Shown: positions 33,735 to 39,147 of the stretch, piece by piece
Numbering within the stretch: position 1 is the first letter of the stretch
How the letters are laid out: the number at the start of each line of letters is the position of its first letter
From: Gallionella sp.
GTDB taxonomy: Bacteria; Pseudomonadota; Gammaproteobacteria; Burkholderiales; Gallionellaceae
Length of the DNA: 39,147 bases
Assembly: GCA_025350705.1 (NCBI GenBank)
Contig: JANXXH010000014.1
Span: 1-39,147, forward strand
Direction of reading: 5' to 3'
Notes under the pieces: model-generated
Told to the model about the DNA's origin: nothing
The model's input: the letters and a program-made list of their open reading frames with translations, nothing else
Database searches by the model: none
Translations under genes and position numbers: made by a program

Positions 33735-35672
33735 CTAGCTCTTGCGTTTTTCCAGCTCTTCCCAACGCATCATCGCTGCCGAGACTTCTGCATCGATTTC
33801 TTCGCCGCGCGTCTTCAATTGCTTGGCTTGTTTGACATCGCTTCGAAAAATAGTTCCATCGGCAAGGTGCGCGGCAATATCGCTTTGCTCGCGCTCCAGC
33901 GCTTCGATGCGTTTGGGTATGTCTTCCAGTTCGCGCTGCTCCTTGAAACTGAGTTTGCTTTTTGCGCCTTCGCCTTTGTTGGGAGAAGGTGAGGCATTTG
34001 ATTTGCCGCTTCTACCCCCTCCTTCCCCCTGCATGGGGGAGGAAGCTTTGTTTGCAGCCGCGCCAGCCTGATATTTCTTCACACGCACCCAATCCTCATA
34101 GCCGCCGACGTATTCGATCAGCTTGCCATCTCCCTCGAAGGCGATGACCTGCGTGACCACGTTATCGAGAAAGGCGCGGTCATGGCTGACCAAGAACAAT
34201 GTTCCGTCATATTGCGCGAGCAGTTCTTCGAGCAACTCCAGTGTTTCGATGTCGAGATCGTTGGTTGGCTCGTCGAGCACCAGCACGTTGGCGGGCTGGG
34301 TGAACAGACGCGCCAGCAGCAGACGGTTGCGCTCACCGCCGGAACAGCTCTTCACCGGCGAACGGGCGCGCTCGGGCGGGAACAGGAAATCGCCCAGATA
34401 GCTGATGACGTGCTTCTTCTGCCCGCCGATGTCGACAAAATCCGAACCCTGACTGATGGTGTCGGCCAGCGTCGCATTGTCATCGAGCTGTTCGCGCAAC
34501 TGGTCGAAATAGGCAACCGATATTTTTGTACCGAGCTTTACCTTGCCACTATCCGGCTCCAGATTACCCAGAATGATTTTCAGCAGCGTGCTCTTGCCCG
34601 CGCCGTTCGGCCCGAGCAGTCCGATCTTGTCGCCGCGCTGGATGCGGCAGGAGAAATTGTCGATCAGCGTGCGTCCGCCATACGCTTTGCTGACATGCTC
34701 CAGCTCTGCAACCAGTTTGCCGGAACGCTCACCGGTGTCCACGCTCATCTCGACCTTGCCGACCTTCTCGCGGCGCGCGGCGCGTTCGCGGCGCAACTGC
34801 TCAAGCCGCAGCACACGACCCTCGTTGCGTACACGGCGAGCCTTGACACCCTGGCGTATCCACACCTCTTCCTGCGCCAGCACCTTGTCGAACTTGGCAT
34901 TCACTACCGCCTCGTCGCTCAGCATTCGTTCCTTGATCGCCAAATAGGCGGAAAAAGTGCCGGGAAAATTTGCCAATTTACCGCGATCCAACTCGACGAT
35001 GCGCGTGGCGACATTGTCCAGAAAACGTCGATCATGCGTGACGAACAATACCGCGCCGAGAAAATTATTCAGCAGTCCTTCCAGCCATTCGATCGAGGCA
35101 AAATCCAGATGGTTGGTCGGCTCGTCGAGTATCAGCACATCCGGTTCGGCCACCAGCGCCTGCGCCAGCGCAACGCGCTTGCGCTGCCCGCCGGACATAT
35201 CGCCGACGCGCTTGTCGGGGTCCAGATCCAGTTTGGCGATCGCGGTCTCGATGCGCGCTTGAACAGACCAGCCGTCTTGTGATTCCAATTGAGTCTGCAA
35301 GTGCTGCATCTCTTCCAGCAGTTTGTCAAAGTCCGCGTCCGGTTCGGCGAGCTGATGCGATACATGGTGATAATCGTGCAGCAGCTTTTGCAGCTTGCCC
35401 AAGCCTTTCGCCACTGCATCAAACACCGTGTCATCGGCATCCAGCACCGGCTCCTGGCTTACGTAGCAGATCCGTGCCGTGGGCTGACGCCATACCAGGC
35501 CGTCATCAAGGGTGCCTTGCGCCGCCAGCACGCGCATCATGCTCGATTTGCCGCCGCCATTGCGCCCGATCAGGCCGACGCGTTCGCCTTCATCAAGTTG
35601 AAAATCAGCATGATCCAGCAACGCAACGTGCCCAAAAGCAAGGCAGGCCTTGTCCAGCGAAATAAAAGGCAT
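33735..35672 (-). CDS. uup: ABC-F family ATPase Uup
   Basis: A 645-residue soluble protein with two ABC ATPase domains and no membrane helices. Domain 1 has GLIGRNGGGKSSMMRVL, signature MSGGQRKRVALAQ and Walker B VLILDEPTNHLD. Domain 2 has GLLGPNGAGKSTLLKII, CSGGERNRLLLARL and VLVLDEPTNDLD. The end is a coiled-coil C-terminal domain (LEDIPKRIEALEREQSDIA). ABC-F proteins act on ribosomes, and Uup also affects transposon excision and replication fork stability. The linker before the coiled coil carries an in-frame repeat insertion (about residues 541-568). No ribosome site is visible; the start is five bases after the stop of the membrane-protein gene, so coupling is likely. It is the last gene of the MFS-bcp operon. 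Confidence 0.95.
   Translation of the reverse strand: MPFISLDKACLAFGHVALLDHADFQLDEGERVGLIGRNGGGKSSMMRVLAAQGTLDDGLVWRQPTARICYVSQEPVLDADDTVFDAVAKGLGKLQKLLHDYHHVSHQLAEPDADFDKLLEEMQHLQTQLESQDGWSVQARIETAIAKLDLDPDKRVGDMSGGQRKRVALAQALVAEPDVLILDEPTNHLDFASIEWLEGLLNNFLGAVLFVTHDRRFLDNVATRIVELDRGKLANFPGTFSAYLAIKERMLSDEAVVNAKFDKVLAQEEVWIRQGVKARRVRNEGRVLRLEQLRRERAARREKVGKVEMSVDTGERSGKLVAELEHVSKAYGGRTLIDNFSCRIQRGDKIGLLGPNGAGKSTLLKIILGNLEPDSGKVKLGTKISVAYFDQLREQLDDNATLADTISQGSDFVDIGGQKKHVISYLGDFLFPPERARSPVKSCSGGERNRLLLARLFTQPANVLVLDEPTNDLDIETLELLEELLAQYDGTLFLVSHDRAFLDNVVTQVIAFEGDGKLIEYVGGYEDWVRVKKYQAGAAANKASSPMQGEGGGRSGKSNASPSPNKGEGAKSKLSFKEQRELEDIPKRIEALEREQSDIAAHLADGTIFRSDVKQAKQLKTRGEEIDAEVSAAMMRWEELEKRKS
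33967..34045. repeat. Two REP-like palindromes inserted in frame in uup
   Basis: Element 1: 33967-33974 pairs with 33982-33989 (eight positions, one mismatch). Element 2: CTTCCCCC around 34022-34029 faces GGGGGAGG around 34035-34042. Read on the coding strand they give SSPMQGEGGG and SPSPNKGEGA, the typical translations of short palindromic repeats scattered through betaproteobacterial genomes. Outside this insert the protein follows the Uup family. Confidence 0.65.
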
Positions 35673-35677
35673 GGTGT

Positions 35678-36130
35678 TTAAGGCTGGAGATTGGCGGCAG
35701 GCGGCAAGGTGGACTGATAAATAAATGACAGGCCGATGCCGAACAAGGCCAGCGATGGATACATAATTCCGATACTAAACGTGGAGAGCGCATCCACTGT
35801 GCCCGGATTTTGTATGCTCGAAATAAAGAATGGTAATACGTAAGTACCCAGCGCCAGCACGCTGCTCGCCAACACCAGGCCATGCCCCAGCTTATAACCT
35901 TTACCGCCTGGCTTGCCGGTGCCAGGTGGCAATTCACCCACCGTGTTGCGCAAAATTAACAGCACTGCCAATAATATCAGCGCAGCCACCAACCCGCCGT
36001 AGTGCCTGGCCGATGAGCCAGACATGCCTAGCAGGCCGAGCAATACTGTGCCGAGTTGCGCCAGGATAGTACTGAAGAAAACCTGCAAGGTCATATACCA
36101 ACCCACAAATAAATTTATCTTTGCCTTCAT
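35678..36130 (-). CDS. Four-helix inner-membrane protein of unknown function
   Basis: A 150-residue hydrophobic protein. Likely membrane helices are at about 10-36 (MTLQVFFSTILAQLGTVLLG), 43-62 (GGLVAALILLAVLLILRN), 82-103 (GLVLASSVLALGTYVLPFFI) and 118-140. A short polar loop, PPGTGKPGGKGYK, lies in the middle. I do not recognise a family. Its ATG follows directly on the stop of the peroxiredoxin gene, and uup starts five bases after its stop, so all are translated from one message. A link to envelope redox or transport through the neighbouring exported peroxiredoxin is only a guess. Confidence 0.78.
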   Translation of the reverse strand: MKAKINLFVGWYMTLQVFFSTILAQLGTVLLGLLGMSGSSARHYGGLVAALILLAVLLILRNTVGELPPGTGKPGGKGYKLGHGLVLASSVLALGTYVLPFFISSIQNPGTVDALSTFSIGIMYPSLALFGIGLSFIYQSTLPPAANLQP

Positions 36131-36685
36131 TTATAACTTGCTCCCATTTGGTTCTTTCTGCAATTTTTTCAGGTCTTCAATAATTTCTTTGGAGTGACGG
36201 GAAGTTTCCACACTCAAATAAACCTTGCTGATATTGCCCTTGGGATCAATCAAAAATGTATAGCGGCGCGCGACCTTAATCAACACCAGATTCATCAGAG
36301 CGCCATATCGCTCCGCAGTTTCGGTGGTTTTATCCGCCAGCAAAGGGAAGGACAAATGATTTTTTTTGGCGAAATCCGCATGACTGTTGGTATCGTCCAC
36401 ACTCACGCCGACTACCTGTGCGCCCAGCTCGGTGAGCTGGCTCAAATCATCGCGAAACGCACAGGCCTCCTGGGTGCAGCCGGGGGAGTCGTCTCTGGGA
36501 TAAAAATATAATACCAGCCACTTGCCGCGATATTCCTGCAAGGTATGCTGCTTGCCATTCTGATCAGGCAGATTGAAATCCGGCGCCGGCTTGCCTACTG
36601 TCGGCAATTCACCGGCACGCGCCGCACGCGCCACAAACAAAGCTGCGCATACCATTAGCGCCATAATTATCGTCAAGAATTTCAT
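36131..36685 (-). CDS. Exported Bcp/PrxQ-type peroxiredoxin
   Basis: A 184-residue peroxiredoxin with an N-terminal signal or anchor (MKFLTIIMALMVCAALFVA, cleavage likely after ARA at residue 24). The AhpC/TSA fold begins at GKPAPDFNLPDQNGKQH. The active site YFYPRDDSPGCTQEACAF holds both the peroxidatic Cys70 and the resolving Cys75, as in classical 2-Cys Bcp. Other marks are VVGVSVDDTNSHADFAKK and RYTFLIDPKGNISKVY. It would remove peroxides in the periplasm. ATG 36685 has GGAG seven bases upstream and overlaps the MFS stop (ATGA). The 38-codon extension upstream is MFS sequence. It complements the cytoplasmic Bcp at 3929, which lacks the resolving Cys. Confidence 0.9.
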   Translation of the reverse strand: MKFLTIIMALMVCAALFVARAARAGELPTVGKPAPDFNLPDQNGKQHTLQEYRGKWLVLYFYPRDDSPGCTQEACAFRDDLSQLTELGAQVVGVSVDDTNSHADFAKKNHLSFPLLADKTTETAERYGALMNLVLIKVARRYTFLIDPKGNISKVYLSVETSRHSKEIIEDLKKLQKEPNGSKL

Positions 36686-37911
36686 GTTATTTCTCCAATT
36701 GGTAAATTCCGAAAACTCCAGAAGTGCAGCAATAACACGCACAATAAGGCCAGCATCGCGGCAAATATAAATGCGGTATTGGCATTCCAGTAATGCCACA
36801 CCGCGCCGAACAACACCCCTGCCGGGATCGCACTTAAACCCATACTGAGATGATACCAGCCAAACGCTGTGCCGCGCTCGCCCTCATTTGAGTACAGACT
36901 GATCAGGGCACGCTCAGAGCCTTCTCCCAGGCCAATCAGTACGCCATATAGCACCGTGGCGACCCACAACCCCGAGTTGTGTTCGACCAATCCGAGCATG
37001 AAAAAACTCAGCGCATAGCCGGACCAACTGATAATCGTCAGCCGCCGCTTGCCGAACTTGTCTGCCAAGCGCCCGCCCAGCAACGCTGCGGCAGATTTAC
37101 TGATATTCAGCGTGGCCCAAAGAAACAACACCTGTACCAGGCTCATACCCAGTTCGTTGCCGCGCAACAAAATAAAAGTTTCTGACGCGCGCGCAAAGGT
37201 GAACAAAACCAGCACCCACAAATAGCGGCGCATATTTAGCGAAAGCGACAACCACGGTGAGGTAATTATGCGAGATGGCGCCCGCAACTTGTCGACTTCA
37301 ACTTTCACTTCTGCTTCCGGGCGCGGCGCTTCCCGCACCCCGAAAATCAGCACCGGCAATACCAGCAAGCCCGGCACGACCGACCATAAAATCACCTCTT
37401 TCAATGACCAATGCCCCCAGCTTAGTGCGGCAATGGCGAGTAGCGTGCCGCCCAACGCACCAGCGTTATCCATGGCACGATGGTAACCATAGGCAAAACC
37501 ATGGATGCTGGAATGCGTACTATCCGCCAGCAGCGCGTCACGCGGCGCACTGCGCAAACCTTTGCCGGCACGATCCAGGCTGCGCAGCAATAACAACATT
37601 CCCCAACTCGACGCCACACCCAACAACGGGCGCACTAAATTGGACAGCCCATAACCCCACACCATCAATTTTTTACGCCGCCCCGGCTTGCCGTCAGAGT
37701 AGCGGCCCGCCCATAGCTTAAGAAAACTCGCCGCCGCATCCGCCACCCCTTCCACCAAACCCAATATCACCGGCCCCGCGCCAAGCACAGTGGCGATTAA
37801 TATTGGAATAAATGGCGTCACCATCTCCGAAGCCAGATCATTCAGGAAGCTGACCAAGCCGATGGCGATCACTGTAGCCGGTAATTTGTGACGCGTTTTA
37901 AATTGGGTCAT
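36682..37911 (-). CDS. Major facilitator superfamily transporter
   Basis: A 409-residue inner-membrane protein with about 11-12 helices. MFS loop motifs are seen after helix 2 (GRYSDGKPGRRKKLMVWGYG) and in the second half (GGRLADKFGKRRLTIISWSG). The helix 4 motif DRAGKGLRSAPRDALLADS is typical of a broad bacterial MFS group of unknown substrate. The first gene of the minus-strand operon, it overlaps the peroxiredoxin start by four bases. The ATG has only a weak ribosome site. The substrate cannot be told. Confidence 0.9.
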   Translation of the reverse strand: MTQFKTRHKLPATVIAIGLVSFLNDLASEMVTPFIPILIATVLGAGPVILGLVEGVADAAASFLKLWAGRYSDGKPGRRKKLMVWGYGLSNLVRPLLGVASSWGMLLLLRSLDRAGKGLRSAPRDALLADSTHSSIHGFAYGYHRAMDNAGALGGTLLAIAALSWGHWSLKEVILWSVVPGLLVLPVLIFGVREAPRPEAEVKVEVDKLRAPSRIITSPWLSLSLNMRRYLWVLVLFTFARASETFILLRGNELGMSLVQVLFLWATLNISKSAAALLGGRLADKFGKRRLTIISWSGYALSFFMLGLVEHNSGLWVATVLYGVLIGLGEGSERALISLYSNEGERGTAFGWYHLSMGLSAIPAGVLFGAVWHYWNANTAFIFAAMLALLCVLLLHFWSFRNLPIGEIT

Positions 37912-37938
37912 GTCAGTCGGGTAGTGTTGAGCTAAAAT
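37910..37938 (+). promoter_or_regulatory. Candidate tRNA promoter
   Basis: TAAAAT at 37933-37938 matches the -10 consensus at five of six bases, and ATGTCA at 37910-37915 matches -35 at four of six with 17 bases between. Transcription would start near 37945, about 20 bases before the tRNA. It overlaps the divergent MFS start. Confidence 0.4.
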
Positions 37939-37966
37939 GTGAGGCGCTGCTTGCGTAGTTTAAGCT

Positions 37967-38041
37967 GTCCCCGTAGTTAAATGGATATAACCGGCCCCTC
38001 CTAAGGGTCAATTACAGGTTCGATTCCTGTCGAGGACACCA
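37967..38041 (+). tRNA. tRNA-Arg (anticodon CCU)
   Basis: A 75-base cloverleaf including encoded CCA. The acceptor stem GTCCCCG pairs with CGAGGAC with one C-A mismatch. The anticodon stem GGCCC/GGGTC encloses loop CTCCTAA, anticodon CCT, reading AGG. The T arm is CAGGTTCGATTCCTG. tRNA-Arg genes are frequent integration sites, but no integrase or repeated tRNA 3' end is visible in this window. Confidence 0.95.
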
Positions 38042-38140
38042 AATAATATCGCCGGTTCGAGAAAGGTAACTGACTATTGAAGAACCGCACTGCAAAATTG
38101 CGTTCCCCCTTACCTTAGTGGTTTCTCTTTGGGCACCCGC

Positions 38141-38602
38141 ATGAAGTCACTAGAACTTAAAATTCCACCTCCAGCCATCGCAGCTTTAAGCGCCGCTGCC
38201 ATGTGGGGAATTTCTTTGATTACACCTTTGCTTGATGTGCCCCTATTCACTCGCGTTTCCGCGGCAATAATATTCGCTCTGGCGGGGAGTGGCTTCAGCC
38301 TGGCTGGGGTCATTTCGTTCCGGCGCGCGAAGACGACAGTTAATCCTATGAAGCCAGAAACAGCCACATCGCTGGTTAGCACGGGCATTTACAGCGTGAC
38401 CCGTAACCCTATGTACGTAGGTCTTTTGTTGGTGCTTATCGCGTGGGCAGCCTATCTGTCCTCAGCTTGGGCTTTACTCGGTCCGCTGGGCTTCGTGCTC
38501 TACATAAGCCGCTTCCAAATTGCACCCGAAGAGCGTGTACTTTCCACGCTGTTTGGCTCTGAGTACATTGCCTATCAATCAAAGGCGAGGCGGTGGCTGT
38601 GA
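38141..38602 (+). CDS. Isoprenylcysteine methyltransferase-like membrane protein
   Basis: A 153-residue integral membrane protein of the ICMT/PEMT (DUF1295-like) methyltransferase group. About four helices are seen. The conserved C-terminal part holds GIYSVTRNPMYVGLLLVL and then PEERVLSTLFGSEYIAYQSK, the S-adenosylmethionine-site signature with its RNP-Y and E-E residues, ending KARRWL. Bacterial members methylate unknown lipids or isoprenoids. ATG 38141 is preferred to TTG 38129; neither has a clear ribosome site. The gene follows the tRNA by 99 bases. Confidence 0.88.
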   Translation: MKSLELKIPPPAIAALSAAAMWGISLITPLLDVPLFTRVSAAIIFALAGSGFSLAGVISFRRAKTTVNPMKPETATSLVSTGIYSVTRNPMYVGLLLVLIAWAAYLSSAWALLGPLGFVLYISRFQIAPEERVLSTLFGSEYIAYQSKARRWL

Positions 38603-38704
38603 TACTCAAAATCATTAAGAGGATAATCGAGCTAGCATCCTGTCGCTTATTCAGGCACCGTTGGTCAGCTGATTTTTTATGCAGAAACAATAGGGTAGGT
38701 TAAC

Positions 38705-38764
38705 ATGGCTTTCGATGGAACTCTTTTTAATCCTCTCTCTCATATCATCCCGTTACGACTTTAA
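38705..38764 (+). CDS. Possible 19-codon leader ORF
   Basis: MAFDGTLFNPLSHIIPLRL is read from ATG 38705, preceded by TAGG nine bases upstream. It ends 11 bases before the next small ORF. It may be a leader peptide or chance. The region 38603-38971 holds no larger gene. Confidence 0.2.
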   Translation: MAFDGTLFNPLSHIIPLRL

Positions 38765-38775
38765 AGAGGTGCCCA

Positions 38776-38895
38776 ATGAAAAGAGCTTATTTCGCAGTAA
38801 AAGAGAACGTTTCAGGATTCGTGCGTTGGTTCATTACCGGGATTCTGTCCATGCTTATTGCACTGCCTGCTTTCGCTTCTTTCAATACCATGTAA
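38776..38895 (+). CDS. Possible 39-residue exported or membrane peptide
   Basis: ATG 38776 is preceded by AGAGGTG at good spacing. The peptide begins MKRAYFAVKENVSGFVRW, followed by a hydrophobic stretch FITGILSMLIALPAFA that looks like a signal peptide or single helix, and stops after SFNTM. It could be a small membrane protein, or the surviving start of a broken secreted-protein gene, since almost no mature part remains. It converges on galE. Confidence 0.4.
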   Translation: MKRAYFAVKENVSGFVRWFITGILSMLIALPAFASFNTM

Positions 38896-38971
38896 CTTCC
38901 AAGTCCGCGTCGGCCTCTACTCCTCTCCCTGGCTGGCGCGGCATTCCATTCAAAAACGCTTTAGCTTCTTT

Positions 38972-39147
38972 CTAATATCCGTTCGGATTCATTTGTTGCC
39001 AGCGCCACGCATCACGGCAGATATGGTCAAGGTCATAGATGGCGTGCCAATCCAGTTCCTGCCGGGCATATCCAGGCTCCGCCCAATACGCAGCTAAATC
39101 TCCCGCTCGACGATCGACAATACGGTAGGGCACAGACCGTCCCGAGG
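38972..39147 (-). CDS. galE: UDP-glucose 4-epimerase, C-terminal end (cut by window edge)
   Basis: The last 57 codons of a minus-strand gene enter from the right edge and stop at TAG (38972-38974). The translation starts SGRSVPYRIVDRRAGDLAAY and ends DAWRWQQMNPNGY. The RR-GD-A block, the acidic AEP-YAR-ELDW block and the WRWQ..NPNGY terminus are the hallmark of GalE, which interconverts UDP-glucose and UDP-galactose for sugar use and surface polysaccharide. The start and the NAD-binding N-terminal domain lie outside the window. Plus-strand ORFs over this stretch are shadows. Confidence 0.88.
   Translation of the reverse strand, partial: SGRSVPYRIVDRRAGDLAAYWAEPGYARQELDWHAIYDLDHICRDAWRWQQMNPNGY

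Noticed and set aside
34182-35282. 366-codon plus-strand frame over uup
   Set aside because: The minus strand encodes both ABC ATPase domains with all motifs; this is a shadow.
37967-38041. tRNA-Arg gene as an island attachment site
   Set aside because: No integrase and no repeat of the tRNA 3' end were seen downstream within the window.
38715-39097. Two plus-strand frames near the right edge
   Set aside because: The minus strand here encodes the conserved end of GalE; most of both frames is opposite or next to it. A frameshift joining them to the 39-codon ORF gives no recognisable protein.

Overview
The window looks like chromosomal DNA of a Gram-negative bacterium, most likely a betaproteobacterium (a Nitrosomonadales/Gallionellaceae-type relative is my inference, not proven). 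Reasons: a long single-chain PurL, an ABC-F protein of the Uup type, a parvulin with a Sec signal, a BolA/YciI/YciB/MsrB housekeeping cluster, OmpA-type peptidoglycan-binding proteins, outer-membrane barrels and a tRNA gene with encoded CCA. No phage, transposase, integrase or CRISPR array is visible.

Layout. (1) 1-527: 3'-truncated gene for an unknown membrane-anchored protein on the minus strand. (2) 811-3704: ArsR-type regulator followed by four SRPBCC/AHSA1 domains in three genes and one VOC (glyoxalase-like) gene. (3) 3929-8166: tight housekeeping/stress operon bcp-phoH(PIN)-msrB-yciB-yciI-bolA-ppiC, closed by a 14-bp-stem terminator. (4) 8483-23071: about 14.6 kb of exported surface proteins on one strand. 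It holds two related DUF11-type secreted proteins, a small DUF11-like protein, a 1.86-kDa-residue-class giant (1856 aa) joining DUF11/Ig-like modules to a predicted C-terminal outer-membrane barrel, a 934-aa beta-helix-like adhesin, and three tandem OmpA-domain paralogues. (5) 23216-28877: purL (minus) divergent from nnrD and a spermidine-synthase-fold gene, with overlapping -10 boxes between purL and nnrD. (6) 28975-33566: cytochrome b561 (minus), a ten-helix P-type cation ATPase (plus), an outer-membrane barrel protein and a small exported Arg/Glu/Pro-repeat protein (minus). (7) 33735-37911: minus-strand operon MFS - bcp-like peroxiredoxin - four-helix membrane protein - uup. (8) 37967-39147: tRNA-Arg(CCU), an isoprenylcysteine-methyltransferase-like membrane protein, two mini-ORFs, and the C-terminal 57 codons of galE entering from the right edge.

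The candidate undescribed system is region 4. Three of its proteins share the same motif directly after the signal peptide, two others share a C-terminal motif, the giant supplies a plausible outer-membrane anchor, and the three OmpA proteins supply peptidoglycan attachment. This is consistent with a multi-protein cell-surface structure. All of this is inferred from sequence; no member has a function I can name. Short tightly placed ORFs, hairpins and an unusual start codon add possible translational control inside this operon.
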